This document shows, piece by piece, positions 10,756 to 22,338 of a stretch of 40,409 nucleotides of DNA. Within the stretch, counting starts at the first letter, position 1; the number at the start of each line of letters is the position of its first letter. The position numbers and the translations under genes were made by a program. This DNA is from Comamonadaceae bacterium (lineage in GTDB: Bacteria > Pseudomonadota > Gammaproteobacteria > Burkholderiales > Burkholderiaceae_C): NCBI GenBank assembly GCA_947453965.1, contig CANGIQ010000025.1:1-40409 (forward strand), written 5' to 3'. The notes beneath the pieces are model-generated. The model was not told the DNA's origin, searched no databases, and was given only the letters and a program-made list of their open reading frames with translations.

Positions 10756-12161
10756 AGCACGCCATTCGTCACATCCATTTTGTTGGCATTGGCGGCGCTG
10801 GCATGAGCGGCATTGCCGAGGTGCTGTTGAACTTGGGCTACGTCATCTCCGGTTCCGACTTGTCAGACAGCGTCGCCCTCAAACGCTTGGCGGGTTTGGG
10901 CATTCAAACCCATGTCGGTCACGATGCGACAAACATTGCGGGTGCCGATGCGGTGGTGACCTCTACCGCCGTGCAAGCCGACAACCCCGAAGTGGTGGCT
11001 GCCCATGCCAAGCTGATTCCTGTGGTGCCACGTGCTGTGATGTTGGCCGAGTTGATGCGCTTGAAACAAGGCGTGGCGATTGCGGGCACGCACGGCAAAA
11101 CCACCACCACCAGCCTGGTGGCCAGCGTGTTGGCCGAAGCGGGCATGGACCCCACCTTTGTGATTGGCGGGCGTTTGAACAGCGCAGGCGCCAACGCCAA
11201 GTTGGGTTCGGGCGACTACATCGTGGTCGAAGCCGACGAGTCGGATGCCTCGTTCTTGAACCTGCTGCCGGTGATGGCCGTAGTGACCAACATTGACGCC
11301 GACCACATGGACACCTATGGCCATGACTTCAACAAGTTGAAGGGCGCTTTCATCGAGTTCTTGCACCGCATGCCGTTCTACGGTGCGGCGATTTTGTGCA
11401 CCGATGATGCGGCCGTGCGCAGCATCTTGTCCGAGGTGTCACGTCCCATCACCAGCTACGGTTTCAACGAAGACGCGCAAGTGCGTGCGGTCAATGTGCG
11501 TGCCGACAACGGCCGCATGTGCTTTACCGTGCAACGTCGCAACGGCGTGACCTTGCCCGATCTGGACATCACGCTCAATCTGGCGGGCGAACACAACGTG
11601 CTCAACGCCTTGGCCGCGATTGCGGTGGCGGTGGAGTTGAACGTGCCCGATGCGGCGTTGCAAAAAGCCTTGGCCGAGTTCAAAGGTGTGGGCCGTCGGT
11701 TCCAACGCCATGGCGAAGTGCCTGCCAAGAGTGGTGGTCATTTCACCTTGATCGAAGACTACGGCCACCACCCGGTCGAAGTGGCGGCCACTTTGGCCGC
11801 TGCGCGTGGGGCTTTTCCTGGCCGTCGTTTGGTGCTGGCCTTTCAGCCACACCGCTACACCCGCACACGCGACTGCTTTGAAGACTTTGTGCAAGTCATG
11901 GGCCGCGCCGATGTGTTGTGGTTGGCCGAGGTCTATGCCGCAGGCGAAGCACCCATCGTGGCCGCAGACGGACGCGCCTTATCACGCGCCATGCGGGTGT
12001 CGGGACACGACGCGCTGGTGTTCGTGGAAGACATTCAAAAAATGGCCCAGGTCATTGCCGACAACGCCCAAGACGGGGATGTGGTGATGTGCATGGGTGC
12101 TGGATCGATTGGTCAAGTGCCGACCCAGGTGTTGGCCCTGATGCAACAAGGTAAGAGTTAA
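10752..12161 (+). CDS. murC: UDP-N-acetylmuramate:L-alanine ligase MurC
   Basis: First Mur ligase, adding L-Ala to UDP-MurNAc in the cytoplasm. ATG 10752 is preferred over an in-frame TTG eleven codons upstream because it forms the ATGA overlap with murG, has GGGGAG nearby, and places [12 protein letters not shown] near residue 9 as usual. The 469-residue product carries [10 protein letters not shown] (111-120), [21 protein letters not shown], and [14 protein letters not shown] in the C-terminal domain. The paralogous recycling ligase Mpl is encoded at 30.4-31.8 kb. ddl follows after three bases. Confidence 0.98.
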   Translation: MKHAIRHIHFVGIGGAGMSGIAEVLLNLGYVISGSDLSDSVALKRLAGLGIQTHVGHDATNIAGADAVVTSTAVQADNPEVVAAHAKLIPVVPRAVMLAELMRLKQGVAIAGTHGKTTTTSLVASVLAEAGMDPTFVIGGRLNSAGANAKLGSGDYIVVEADESDASFLNLLPVMAVVTNIDADHMDTYGHDFNKLKGAFIEFLHRMPFYGAAILCTDDAAVRSILSEVSRPITSYGFNEDAQVRAVNVRADNGRMCFTVQRRNGVTLPDLDITLNLAGEHNVLNALAAIAVAVELNVPDAALQKALAEFKGVGRRFQRHGEVPAKSGGHFTLIEDYGHHPVEVAATLAAARGAFPGRRLVLAFQPHRYTRTRDCFEDFVQVMGRADVLWLAEVYAAGEAPIVAADGRALSRAMRVSGHDALVFVEDIQKMAQVIADNAQDGDVVMCMGAGSIGQVPTQVLALMQQGKS

Positions 12162-12164
12162 GCC

Positions 12165-13148
12165 ATGAGTCATCTGACATCCTTCAACCTCCACACCGCC
12201 AAAGTCGCGGTGCTCATGGGCGGCTTGTCGGCCGAGCGCGACGTGTCCATCATGTCGGGCACGGGCGTGCTGGCTGCTTTGCAAGCCAAAGGCGTGAACG
12301 CGGTGGCATTCGATCCTGCTGAGCGCGGTCTGGATGAACTCAAGCGCGATGGCTTTACCCATGCCTTCATCGCCTTGCACGGACGCTACGGCGAAGACGG
12401 CTCGGTGCAAGGTGCGCTGGAGTTGCTGGGCATTCCCTACACCGGCTCGGGCGTCATGGCTTCGGCCATGGCCATGGACAAGGTGATGACCAAACGTGTC
12501 TGGACGGCGGTGGGTTTGTCGACACCTGGGTATGTGTGGTTGGCACCCGATGAACAGACGCCTGAAAAAATTCAAACCATTCCCGCGCAGCTCGGTTTGC
12601 CCTTGATCGTCAAACCACCCCGCGAAGGCTCGTCGATCGGCATGAGCAAGGTTACCCAAGCGGTGCAAATGGCAGATGCAGCGGCCTTGGCCACACGCTA
12701 CGACCCCGATTTGTTGTGTGAAGAATTCATCGCCGGTGAAGAACTGACTTGCCCGATCTTGGGCAACGGTGCCCAGGCACACGCCTTGCCCGTGGTGCGC
12801 ATTGCAGCACCCGATGGGGCTTACGACTACAACAATAAGTACTTCACCGACGACGTGAAGTACCACTGCCCGAGTGGTTTGCCTGAAGCCGAAGAGCGCG
12901 AGATTCAGCGCTTGGTGGTCGCCGCTTACCGTGCCTTGGGTTGCCGTGGCTGGGGTCGGGCCGACATCATGTTGCGTGCCTCGGACCGCAAGCCATTTTT
13001 GTTGGAGATGAACACCTCACCGGGCATGACCAGCCATTCGTTGGTGCCCATGTCAGCCCGCGCCGCAGGCATCAGCTACGAAGATTTGTGCTTGCGCTTG
13101 CTCGAAAGCGCCACGCTCGACCATCCGGGAGGCGCGACACGTTCATGA
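12165..13148 (+). CDS. ddl: D-alanine:D-alanine ligase
   Basis: ATP-grasp enzyme making the D-Ala-D-Ala dipeptide used by MurF. The 327-residue product shows [17 protein letters not shown] near the N-terminus, [19 protein letters not shown], the ATP-grasp loop [14 protein letters not shown], the metal-binding [15 protein letters not shown] segment and a normal C-terminus. It is the ddlB-type copy embedded in dcw. The start lies three bases after murC with GTAAGAG upstream; the stop overlaps ftsQ by ATGA. Confidence 0.97.
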   Translation: MSHLTSFNLHTAKVAVLMGGLSAERDVSIMSGTGVLAALQAKGVNAVAFDPAERGLDELKRDGFTHAFIALHGRYGEDGSVQGALELLGIPYTGSGVMASAMAMDKVMTKRVWTAVGLSTPGYVWLAPDEQTPEKIQTIPAQLGLPLIVKPPREGSSIGMSKVTQAVQMADAAALATRYDPDLLCEEFIAGEELTCPILGNGAQAHALPVVRIAAPDGAYDYNNKYFTDDVKYHCPSGLPEAEEREIQRLVVAAYRALGCRGWGRADIMLRASDRKPFLLEMNTSPGMTSHSLVPMSARAAGISYEDLCLRLLESATLDHPGGATRS

Positions 13149-13969
13149 CCGGCCGCTACACCCCCCACATGCGCCCACGTCCCGAGGTTGATACCTCGGT
13201 GGCGGTGCCGCTGGACGTCAAGCTCATGCACATGGCGGCTTCGCTCATGTACGTGGGCGCGATCGTCGCTGTGTTGGGTGCTGTGCTGTGGTCTTTGGTG
13301 CAGTTGCCTATGTTTGCGTTGGCGGGCATCACCGTGCATGGCGATGTGGAGCACAACAACGCCGTGACTTTGCGTGCCAATGTGGCCTCGCGTTTGACGG
13401 GTAATTTCTTCACCGCTGATTTGGGTCGTGTGCGCAATGCGTTTGAGAGCGTGCCCTGGGTGCGTCAAGCCACGGTGCAACGCGAGTTTCCGAATCGTTT
13501 GCGTGTCACTCTGGAAGAACACCAGCCAGTGGCGTATTGGGGTGACGACAGTGACGCCCGCATGGTCAACAGCTATGGCGAAGTGTTTGAAGCCAATGCC
13601 GGTGATTTGGATGACGAGAAGATGCCGCGACTCAATGGCCCTGACAGCCAGTCGCAACAGGTGTTGGCCATGTACCGCGCCTTGGCACCGGTGTTCAAAG
13701 AATTGACCTTGGCCTTGGAGAGCTTGGAGCTCACGGGGCGCGGCAGCTGGCGTGCCCGGGTGGCACACGGTGCGGTGATTGAGTTGGGGCGCGGCAGCGT
13801 CGAAGACGTGATGGTGCGCATGCGGCGCATGGCCACCACCTTGGTTCAAGTGACACATAAATTAGGTCGCAAAGTCAGCGCGATGGAATCTGCTGACTTG
13901 CGACACGACAACGGGTATGCGATTCGTTTGCGTGGCGTGAGCACCTTGGATGTGCCTGCCAAGCGTTGA
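13145..13969 (+). CDS. ftsQ: Cell division protein FtsQ
   Basis: Bitopic divisome protein that binds FtsL and FtsB and links early and late division proteins. The frame stays open far upstream inside ddl, but ATG 13145 overlapping the ddl stop gives a normal 274-residue product. It has a cytoplasmic tail of about 30 residues, a membrane segment at about 35-58, a POTRA domain ([16 protein letters not shown] and following, about 60-130) and a beta domain containing [19 protein letters not shown]. The sequence is divergent from E. coli, as is usual, but the POTRA pattern and gene order make the call firm. A 37-base gap separates it from ftsA. Confidence 0.95.
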   Translation: MTGRYTPHMRPRPEVDTSVAVPLDVKLMHMAASLMYVGAIVAVLGAVLWSLVQLPMFALAGITVHGDVEHNNAVTLRANVASRLTGNFFTADLGRVRNAFESVPWVRQATVQREFPNRLRVTLEEHQPVAYWGDDSDARMVNSYGEVFEANAGDLDDEKMPRLNGPDSQSQQVLAMYRALAPVFKELTLALESLELTGRGSWRARVAHGAVIELGRGSVEDVMVRMRRMATTLVQVTHKLGRKVSAMESADLRHDNGYAIRLRGVSTLDVPAKR

Positions 13970-14006
13970 CGCAACAAGCGACAAGAAGAGAAAGAACGAG
14001 GCTGTT

Positions 14007-15236
14007 ATGGCAAAAGAGTACAAAGATTTGGTGTTCGGCTTAGACATTGGCACCGCCAAGGTCATGGTGGTCGTGGCCGAAGTCATGCCCAGCGGTGAGC
14101 TCAAACTCGCGGGCTTGGGTGTGGCGCCTAGCAATGGTTTGAAGCGCGGTGTGGTGGTCAACATCGACGCCACGGTGCAAAGCATTCAGCAAGCGCTCAA
14201 AGAAGCCGAGTTGATGGCCGATTGCAAGATCACGCGGGTCTACACCGGCATCACGGGCAGCCATATTCGCGGCATCAACTCCACCGGCATGGTGGCGGTC
14301 AAAGACAAGGAAGTCACAGCCGCTGACGTGGCCCGTGTGGTGGAAACTGCCAAAGCCATCAACATCTCGACCGATCAGCGCTTGTTGTTGGTGGAGCCGC
14401 AAGAATTCGTCATTGATGGCCAAGATGTCAAACAACCGATTGGCATGAGCGGCATTCGCTTGGAAGCCAAGGTGCACATCGTCACCGGCGCGCAAAGCGC
14501 GGCTGAGAACATCATCAAGTGTGTGCGTCGCTGCGGTTTGGATGTGGACCGTTTGATGCTCAACCCTTTGGCGTCGAGCATGTCGGTGTTGACCGACGAC
14601 GAGCGCGAACTCGGCGTCGCCTTGGTCGACATTGGGGCCGGTACCACCGACGTGGCCATCTTCACCAACGGGGCAATCCGCCACACGGCGGTCATTCCGA
14701 TTGCGGGCGACTTGATCACCAGCGACATTGCGATGGCCTTGCGCACCCCGACCAAAGACGCCGAAGAAATCAAGATCGAGTCTGGCTTTGCCAAACAAAT
14801 GCTGGCCGATCCTGAAGTGCAGGTCGAAGTCCCAGGCTTGGGCGACCGTGGTCCGCGCATGCTGAGCCGTCAGGCTTTGGCGGGTGTGATTGAGCCGCGT
14901 GTGGAAGAAATCTTCTCGCTGGTGCAACAAGTCATCCGTGACTCGGGTTACGAAGAAGTGCTGTCCTCGGGCATTGTGTTGACAGGCGGCAGCGCCGTCA
15001 TGCCAGGCATGGTCGAGTTGGGTGAAGACATTTTCTTGAAGCCAGTGCGTCGCGGCATCCCTCACTACAACAGCGCATTGGCCGACATGGTGTCGCAGCC
15101 GCGTGCCGCCACCGTCATGGGCTTGCTGGAAGAAGCTGGCTTGGACCGCATGCGCGGCTTCAAGGTATCGCAAAAAAGTGGCTCGGTCACATCGCTGATG
15201 GACCGTGTCAAAGACTGGTTTGTGGGGAACTTTTAA
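14007..15236 (+). CDS. ftsA: Actin-like cell division protein FtsA
   Basis: Membrane-tethering partner of FtsZ. ATG 14007 is chosen because the product then begins MAKEYKDLVFGLDIGTAKV, placing the phosphate-1 loop at the normal position, and a purine-rich GAACGAGG lies just upstream; the product has 409 residues. ATPase motifs are GLDIGTAK, DIGAGTTDVAIF and VLTGGSAVMPGM. The 1C subdomain follows the first ATPase block (about 85-165). The C-terminus SVTSLMDRVKDWFVGNF is the conserved amphipathic helix that inserts into the membrane. Unlike most junctions here, it is followed by 182 bases before ftsZ. Confidence 0.98.
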   Translation: MAKEYKDLVFGLDIGTAKVMVVVAEVMPSGELKLAGLGVAPSNGLKRGVVVNIDATVQSIQQALKEAELMADCKITRVYTGITGSHIRGINSTGMVAVKDKEVTAADVARVVETAKAINISTDQRLLLVEPQEFVIDGQDVKQPIGMSGIRLEAKVHIVTGAQSAAENIIKCVRRCGLDVDRLMLNPLASSMSVLTDDERELGVALVDIGAGTTDVAIFTNGAIRHTAVIPIAGDLITSDIAMALRTPTKDAEEIKIESGFAKQMLADPEVQVEVPGLGDRGPRMLSRQALAGVIEPRVEEIFSLVQQVIRDSGYEEVLSSGIVLTGGSAVMPGMVELGEDIFLKPVRRGIPHYNSALADMVSQPRAATVMGLLEEAGLDRMRGFKVSQKSGSVTSLMDRVKDWFVGNF

Positions 15237-15353
15237 CCATGATCCCCATCTCCTTGCTCTACCTCGCACGTGGCAGTCCGCCACCTCGTCCGCCCAGCGG
15301 TCGACGATGTCGATCCTGTGCGGCAACCGCGCCACCCTCATAGAAGGAGCGCA
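15237..15353 (+). other. ftsA-ftsZ spacer, upstream part
   Basis: GC-rich spacer following ftsA. It holds a 34-codon frame (15239-15343) with no clear ribosome site and a Pro/Arg-rich, low-complexity product, and a small GC hairpin (GTGGC 15270-15274 with GCCAC 15280-15284). I see no convincing promoter here. Confidence 0.4.
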
Positions 15354-15422
15354 ATGACACAAAACCAACATATGAATTCAAGGCAACTGCAAATTTTTAG
15401 ATTGATAGGAGAAACATCATGA
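15354..15422 (+). CDS. Possible 22-residue leader peptide translationally coupled to ftsZ
   Basis: This short frame starts at ATG 15354 with AAGGAG (15344-15349) four bases before it. It runs 22 codons and stops at TGA 15420-15422, overlapping the ftsZ start as ATGA, the same arrangement used between most genes of this cluster. The ftsZ Shine-Dalgarno site (AGGAGA, 15407-15412) lies inside it, so ribosomes translating it would influence ftsZ initiation. The peptide begins MTQNQHMNSRQ and contains rare AGG, AGA and ATA codons. The DNA is much more AT-rich than its surroundings, so part of it could instead be a promoter. I recognise no family; coding status is inference. Confidence 0.45.
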   Translation: MTQNQHMNSRQLQIFRLIGETS

Positions 15423-16696
15423 GCATCGAAATGATCGAAGTTGAAGCGTTCAACTCAGGCACCCAAATCAAAGTCATTGGCGTGGGTGGTGGTGGTGGTA
15501 ACGCCGTCGAGCACATGATCCGTTCAGGCGTGCAAGGCGTGGAGTTCGTCACGGCGAACACCGATGCGCAAGCCCTGCGCGTGAGCAATGCACACAAAGT
15601 CATCCAACTCGGCTCCACCGGCTTGGGCGCTGGCAGCAAGCCAGAGCGCGGCCGTGAAGCAGCAGAAGCAGCCGTGGACGACATCCGCTTGGCGCTGGAA
15701 GGCACCAACATGTTGTTCGTGACCGCTGGCATGGGAGGTGGCACCGGCACCGGTGCAGCACCGGTGGTGGCACGTGTGGCACGCGAGATGGGCATTTTGA
15801 CCGTGGGCGTGGTGACCAAACCGTTCGAATTCGAAGGCAGCCGTCGCATGGGCAACGCAGAAGCCGGTTTGGCTGAACTCGAAGCCAACGTCGACTCCCT
15901 CATCGTGGTGTTGAACGAAAAGCTGATGGATGTGTTGGGCGAAGACGCCAGCCAAGACGAGGCCTTTGCCTTTGCCAACGATGTGTTGAAAAACTCGGTC
16001 GGCGGCATTGCCGAAATCATCAACGTCGAAGCCTTGGTGAACGTCGACTTTGAAGACGTGCGTACTGTGATGAGCGAAACCGGCAAGGCCATGATGGGCA
16101 CTGCAGCCGCCAACGGCCCAGACCGCGCTCGCATCGCGGCCGAGCAAGCCGTGGCTTGCCCACTGCTCGAAGGCGTGGACATGTCGGGTGCTAAGGGCGT
16201 GTTGGTGTTGATCACCGCAGCCAAGGGGGGCTTGAAGCTGTCCGAGTCGCGCGAAGCCATGAACACCATCCGCAAGTTCGCCTCGCCTGATGCGCACGTG
16301 ATTTACGGCACGGCTTACGACGAAAGCTTGGGCGACCAAATTCGCGTCACCGTGGTGGCCACCGGTTTGGCCGGCAGCCGTCGTCAAGGCCAACAGCCGC
16401 AGTTGCAAGTGTTGCGTACGGGCACCGATGGTGTGGGCTTCCCCACCACCAACGCCAACAACGCCTCACCTGCAGGCATGTTGGCTGCGGCTTCGGCGGG
16501 CTTGTCGGGCTTGGCTGCCGGTTTGGGCGTCACACCTGCTGCCCCTGCCGTTGCACAACCTGACTACAACAGCATGGCCGTGCCCAGCGTGTGGCGTACC
16601 AACCGCACCCAGGCTGCGGCCAAGGTGGATGCTTTGTCCTCAGGCGGCATGGATGATTACGAGATCCCCGCCTTCTTGCGCAAGCAGGCGGACTAA
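15419..16696 (+). CDS. ftsZ: Tubulin-like cell division GTPase FtsZ
   Basis: Forms the cytokinetic Z-ring. The 425-residue product contains GVGGGGGNAVEHM near residue 20, the tubulin signature GGGTGTGAAPVVA, the NVDFEDVRTVM synergy (T7) loop that supplies the catalytic aspartate, an Ala/Gly/Pro-rich variable linker (about 335-405) and the conserved C-terminal peptide DDYEIPAFLRKQ that binds FtsA and ZipA-type partners. AGGAGA precedes the ATG by six bases. Translation may be coupled to the small upstream frame, and transcription is probably supplemented by promoters within ftsQA or the 182-base gap, as in other proteobacteria. Confidence 0.99.
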   Translation: MSIEMIEVEAFNSGTQIKVIGVGGGGGNAVEHMIRSGVQGVEFVTANTDAQALRVSNAHKVIQLGSTGLGAGSKPERGREAAEAAVDDIRLALEGTNMLFVTAGMGGGTGTGAAPVVARVAREMGILTVGVVTKPFEFEGSRRMGNAEAGLAELEANVDSLIVVLNEKLMDVLGEDASQDEAFAFANDVLKNSVGGIAEIINVEALVNVDFEDVRTVMSETGKAMMGTAAANGPDRARIAAEQAVACPLLEGVDMSGAKGVLVLITAAKGGLKLSESREAMNTIRKFASPDAHVIYGTAYDESLGDQIRVTVVATGLAGSRRQGQQPQLQVLRTGTDGVGFPTTNANNASPAGMLAAASAGLSGLAAGLGVTPAAPAVAQPDYNSMAVPSVWRTNRTQAAAKVDALSSGGMDDYEIPAFLRKQAD

Positions 16697-16699
16697 AAT
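16694..16699 (+). promoter_or_regulatory. Candidate -10 element for lpxC overlapping the ftsZ stop codon
   Basis: TAAAAT begins with the ftsZ TAA stop and ends six bases before the GTG start of lpxC. Initiation at the usual distance would fall on the GTG itself, giving a leaderless message. There is no Shine-Dalgarno sequence in the nine-base gap and no good -35 match. Confidence 0.4.
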
Positions 16700-16705
16700 C
16701 GATCT

Positions 16706-17629
16706 GTGCTCAAACAAAGAACCCTTCAATCGCTGACCAAGGCAGTCGGCGTCGGTCTTCACAGCGGACAGCGTGTGGAGTTGACGCTGCGCCCGGCGCA
16801 ACCTGACACGGGCATCGTGTTCCGTCGGGTGGATTTGCCGCAGCCGGTGGATATTCCGATCACCGCGACTGCGGTGACGGACACCCGCTTGGCCTCGACC
16901 ATCTCCAATGGCGCGGTGAAGGTGTACACCGTGGAGCACTTGATGTCGGCCTGTGCCGGCTTGGGCATCGACAACCTGTACGTGGACATCACGGCCGAAG
17001 AAGTGCCGATTCTGGATGGTTCGGCATCGTCCTTCGTGTTCTTGTTGCAAAGCGCAGGCATCGTGGAGCAAAACGCGCCCAAGCGTTTCATTCGCGTGCT
17101 GCAGCCGGTGGAAGTGCGTGAAGGCGAGGGTGCCAACACCAAGTGGGCGCGCCTGGAGCCGCACCACGGCTACAAACTCACATTTGAAATTGACTTTCAC
17201 CACCCAGCGGTGGATTCGACGGGTCAGCGTGTGGTGTTCGACATGGATACGGACACGTATGCCCGTGACATTGCGCGGGCACGCACCTTTGGCTTCACCC
17301 GTGATGTGGAGATGATGCGCGCCAATGGCCTGGGCCTGGGCGGCAGTTTGGACAACGCCATCGTGATGGACGACTACAAAGTCTTGAACAGCGATGGGCT
17401 GCGTTACGACGACGAGTTTGTGAAGCACAAAATCTTGGACGCCATGGGCGACCTGTTCCTGATCGGCAAGCCCTTGCTGGCGTCGTACACCGCGTTTCGC
17501 TCGGGCCATGCCATGAACAACAAGTTGCTGCGTGAGCTGTTGAGCCACCCTGAGGCCTACGAGGTGGTGACCTTCGAAGACGCGCGCAAAGCGCCTCCCG
17601 GCCTGGCCCAGCTCGCCCCGGCCTGGTGA
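16706..17629 (+). CDS. lpxC: UDP-3-O-acyl-N-acetylglucosamine deacetylase LpxC
   Basis: Zinc hydrolase catalysing the committed step of lipid A synthesis. The 307-residue product begins at GTG with [20 protein letters not shown], matching the family N-terminus, so GTG is taken as the true start even though no Shine-Dalgarno is visible. Zinc ligands are expected in VEHLMSA (histidine near residue 78) and in [10 protein letters not shown] (histidine and aspartate near 237-241), both intact. ILDGSASSF and GLGGSLDNA are further family blocks. It lies nine bases after ftsZ, the usual end of the dcw cluster in these bacteria, and is followed by a hairpin. Confidence 0.98.
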   Translation: MLKQRTLQSLTKAVGVGLHSGQRVELTLRPAQPDTGIVFRRVDLPQPVDIPITATAVTDTRLASTISNGAVKVYTVEHLMSACAGLGIDNLYVDITAEEVPILDGSASSFVFLLQSAGIVEQNAPKRFIRVLQPVEVREGEGANTKWARLEPHHGYKLTFEIDFHHPAVDSTGQRVVFDMDTDTYARDIARARTFGFTRDVEMMRANGLGLGGSLDNAIVMDDYKVLNSDGLRYDDEFVKHKILDAMGDLFLIGKPLLASYTAFRSGHAMNNKLLRELLSHPEAYEVVTFEDARKAPPGLAQLAPAW

Positions 17630-17632
17630 TGC

Positions 17633-17674
17633 CCCAGGCCCAATCAGGCCTGGGTTCTCCTGAGACGTCTTTTT
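17633..17674 (+). terminator. Possible terminator at the end of the dcw-lpxC unit
   Basis: CCCAGGCC (17633-17640) pairs perfectly with GGCCTGGG (17647-17654) around a six-base loop, immediately after the lpxC stop. Five T residues come only 15 bases later (17670-17674), after a small palindrome AGACGTCT, so it is not a canonical intrinsic terminator. Confidence 0.5.
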
Positions 17675-17718
17675 GTCACGGCCACGTCAGCTGGTGGTGC
17701 GATAAACATGGTCACGCG

Positions 17719-17746
17719 TTGGCGGCACAGCGCTGTCGTTTAAAAT
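17719..17746 (+). promoter_or_regulatory. Candidate sigma70-type promoter of icd
   Basis: TTGGCG (17719-17724), a 16-base spacer, and TAAAAT (17741-17746). Initiation near 17753 would leave a leader of about 54 bases before ATG 17807. Confidence 0.5.
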
Positions 17747-17806
17747 CAAAGGCTGTGAGCTTCACGCTTCCAATCCGACACATCCACCCTCCAAAACAGG
17801 TCTTTT

Positions 17807-20035
<2,229 letters not shown>

Positions 20036-20047
20036 GCGTGCGCTGTG

Positions 20048-20072
20048 GTGGAGACTGCTTGACAGTCTCCAC
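20048..20072 (+). terminator. First hairpin downstream of icd
   Basis: A perfect ten-base-pair stem, GTGGAGACTG (20048-20057) with CAGTCTCCAC (20063-20072), and a five-base loop, 12 bases after the icd stop. It has no T-tract, so it may protect the 3' end or pause transcription ahead of the next hairpin. Confidence 0.6.
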
Positions 20073-20078
20073 ACCTCG

Positions 20079-20108
20079 AAGCCCAGTTCGTCAGAGCTGG
20101 GCTTTTTT
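20079..20108 (+). terminator. Rho-independent terminator of icd
   Basis: AAGCCCAG (20079-20086) pairs with CTGGGCTT (20097-20104), extendable by two pairs to leave a CGTCAG loop. A run of six T residues (20103-20108) follows. It lies between icd and the convergent ruvC, and the T-tract orientation serves the + strand only. Confidence 0.85.
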
Positions 20109-20117
20109 CATGGTGTG

Positions 20118-20666
20118 TCAGCGGCTGCGTCCGGCGCGGTACATGCCGCTGGTCTTGCGTTGCAAATCGGTGGCGGCGGCGAGCTTGGCCATGGCGTGGC
20201 CGGCATGGGCGTGGGTGATAGCCAGGCCCAAGGCATCGGCGGCATCGGGGCCCGGCAGGCCGGGCAAGTTCAGCAAGCGTTTGACCATCTCTTGCACCTG
20301 GGCCTTTTTAGCCAAGCCGTGGCCGGCCACGGCTTGCTTCATTTGCAGCGCGGTGTATTCGGCCACCGAGAGTCCGCGCGTGACCAAGGCCGTCACGCAC
20401 GCGCCGCGTGCTTGCCCCAGTAGCAGCGTGGCTTGTGGGTTGACGTTGACAAACACAATTTCCACCGCCGAGCAGTCGGGTTGGTAGCGTTCCACCACCT
20501 CATGAATACCGTCGAACAGCACTTTCAAGCGCTCGGGCAAATTGCCTTGTTCTTCTTTGTTGGTGCGGATGGTGCCGCTGGCCACATAGTGCAGCTGATT
20601 ACCGTGTTTTTCCACCACGCCAAAACCGGTGGTGCGTAAGCCAGGGTCAATGCCAAGAATGCGCAT
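20118..20666 (-). CDS. ruvC: Holliday junction resolvase RuvC
   Basis: Endonuclease that resolves Holliday junctions in recombination with RuvAB. The frame is open upstream through mtgA, but the start at 20666 gives [16 protein letters not shown], the family N-terminus, and a normal 182-residue protein. The acidic catalytic residues are visible as D7, E69, D141 and D144, spaced like E. coli D7/E66/D138/D141. LGQARG and [14 protein letters not shown] are conserved. It lies five bases after mtgA, so it is probably cotranscribed; ruvA and ruvB are not adjacent. Confidence 0.97.
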   Translation of the reverse strand: MRILGIDPGLRTTGFGVVEKHGNQLHYVASGTIRTNKEEQGNLPERLKVLFDGIHEVVERYQPDCSAVEIVFVNVNPQATLLLGQARGACVTALVTRGLSVAEYTALQMKQAVAGHGLAKKAQVQEMVKRLLNLPGLPGPDAADALGLAITHAHAGHAMAKLAAATDLQRKTSGMYRAGRSR

Positions 20667-20671
20667 AAGGT

Positions 20672-21424
20672 TCAGGGGAGTTGCGCGCCGCCCATGCGCG
20701 AGACAATGATTTCTGAGCGACCCGCCAGGTATTCGGACTGCGGAAACTTTTGGTAATGTTTGGGACGTGGCAGCATGACGGCCAGGCGAGCCGCTTCCCA
20801 AGATGTGAGCTGTGAAGCGGACTTTTGAAAGTAATGCTGGGCTGCCGCTTCGGCGCCAAAAATGCCTTCACCCCATTCCACATGGTTGAGGTAAATCTCC
20901 AAGATGCGGCGTTTATCCAGCACGGCTTCGAGCATCAGCGTCAGCACAAACTCTTGGCCCTTGCGCACAAAAGTGCGCTCGCCCGATAAAAACAAGTTCT
21001 TGGCCAACTGCTGCGTGATGGTGGAGCCGCCTACCACTTTGGGTGGGCGAGCTTTGTTGGGTGCGCGGCTGGCTTGCAGCTCGGCCTTGGCATTCTTGGC
21101 CCAGGCTTTTTCAATCGCGTCCCACTGCACGCCATCGTGCTGGGCAAAGATGTCGTCTTCCGATGCAATCACCGCACGCTTGAGGTGGTCTGAGATCTTG
21201 GCATACGGCACCCAGTCTTGGCGCCAACGCAGCTTGTCTTTGGAGGTGGCGATGCGCCACGCTTCCGAGCGCTCGAACGAGGTGGACTCAGGGGCCACGC
21301 GCGTCATCACAGCAATGCGGGCCAAGAAAAAGAATTGCAAACCCAGCCACGCGATGCACACCCACAAGAGCCAGCGCATCACCGGATGCTGGCGCGAGAA
21401 GTTGAGCAGTTGCAGGCGTGCCAT
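20672..21424 (-). CDS. mtgA: Monofunctional biosynthetic peptidoglycan transglycosylase MtgA
   Basis: GT51 glycosyltransferase that polymerises lipid II into glycan strands without a transpeptidase domain. The 250-residue product has one N-terminal membrane anchor (about 17-40) and the GT51 motifs in order: [13 protein letters not shown] with the catalytic glutamate near residue 89, [48 protein letters not shown] and [13 protein letters not shown] (each read directly). It lies between the TonB-like gene and ruvC on the same strand. In many Burkholderiales aroE precedes mtgA; no aroE is seen here. Confidence 0.97.
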   Translation of the reverse strand: MARLQLLNFSRQHPVMRWLLWVCIAWLGLQFFFLARIAVMTRVAPESTSFERSEAWRIATSKDKLRWRQDWVPYAKISDHLKRAVIASEDDIFAQHDGVQWDAIEKAWAKNAKAELQASRAPNKARPPKVVGGSTITQQLAKNLFLSGERTFVRKGQEFVLTLMLEAVLDKRRILEIYLNHVEWGEGIFGAEAAAQHYFQKSASQLTSWEAARLAVMLPRPKHYQKFPQSEYLAGRSEIIVSRMGGAQLP

Positions 21425-21465
21425 GGTGTTCGTGCGTGGGCTGAGTGCTGGGCGATGTGGGGTGA

Positions 21466-22338
21466 CTAGGGGGCAGTTTCGCCCCCACGTGTGCGCAGCG
21501 CATTGTCGCGGCTGAAGATGAAACGTGAAATCACGGCCAATTGGTCGGCTTGTTTGCGCATCTCAGGCGTGAAGGTACCAAAAGGGCCTGCAGCGCTGGC
21601 GATGGCTTGGGCGCGGCGGTCCAAATCGGGCTGGCCTGAGCTTTGAACCACCTCGGTGCTGAGCACGCGTCCGTCGGTGTTGACGTTGATGATCATGGTG
21701 AGCTCACCATACAGTTTTTGGCCGTCGCGTACCGGGAAGTAACGTGTGCCCCGTTCTTCAATTTTCAAACGCAGCGCGTCGTAGTACTGGGCGTAGGCCA
21801 CCTCACGGGTGGCAGGGCTGACGTAGTGTTTGCGCGGGCGCGCATTGTCTTGCTCGATGCGCAGCTCAATCTCGGCCAAGAGCTTGAGCAACTGGCGACG
21901 CTTTTGTTCGACCTCTTCTTGTTCGGCCTGGCTTTTTTGCGGCTGAGGGGGCGGCAGTTGAGAAATCAGTTTTTTCACCTGGGCCAGCAGCAGCGATTGC
22001 TCTTTGCGCAAGGCTTCGACTTGCCGCTTCATCACCTGTGCGCTGTTGCCCGACTCGGTGGCCGGCGCGTTGGGCAGGGGTGAGGCCGCGCGTCCGCTGC
22101 GCAAGTCACCACCACCGGCCAATTGGGTCTGGGCCAAGGCTTGGGCTTTGTCGGGTGCATCGGCCTTGATGCGCGTGTTGACCAAGATCACTTCGAGTGG
22201 TGTGTCTTGAAACAAACGGTCAAAGCGTTCGGGGGCTGCCACGCGCAGGGTCAAGATGCTGGCGTGAAACGCGATCGATATCGCCAAGGCCACCTGCAAG
22301 GTGGACCAGCGCGACAAAAAGCGTTTCACCGCGTTCAC
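21466..22338 (-). CDS. TonB-like energy-transducer-family protein
   Basis: The 290-residue product has a short basic tail, one membrane segment at about 15-33 with an embedded histidine (H24, recalling H20 of TonB), a Pro/Ala region, a long charged coiled coil (about 103-165, including EEVEQKRRQLLKLLAEIELRIEQ) and a C-terminal domain (about 195-285) with YFPVRDGQKLYGELTMIINV and DGRVLSTEVVQSSG, the TonB/TolA-like fold pattern. No exbB or exbD neighbours are seen, and the TonB proline-rich linker is replaced by a coiled coil, so a periplasm-spanning TolA-like role is equally possible. Its start overlaps the RNB gene stop by four bases. Confidence 0.75.
   Translation of the reverse strand: MNAVKRFLSRWSTLQVALAISIAFHASILTLRVAAPERFDRLFQDTPLEVILVNTRIKADAPDKAQALAQTQLAGGGDLRSGRAASPLPNAPATESGNSAQVMKRQVEALRKEQSLLLAQVKKLISQLPPPQPQKSQAEQEEVEQKRRQLLKLLAEIELRIEQDNARPRKHYVSPATREVAYAQYYDALRLKIEERGTRYFPVRDGQKLYGELTMIINVNTDGRVLSTEVVQSSGQPDLDRRAQAIASAAGPFGTFTPEMRKQADQLAVISRFIFSRDNALRTRGGETAP

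Noticed and set aside
15239..15343. 34-codon frame starting two bases after ftsA
   Set aside because: No Shine-Dalgarno, Pro/Arg/Cys-rich low-complexity product, and no overlap logic at its 3' end. It is less convincing than the next small frame, which is coupled to ftsZ.
14040..15371. Minus-strand frame of 443 codons opposite ftsA
   Set aside because: Shadow of ftsA codon bias: the product is His/Gln/Arg-rich, has no ribosome site and no domain, and ftsA itself is unambiguous.
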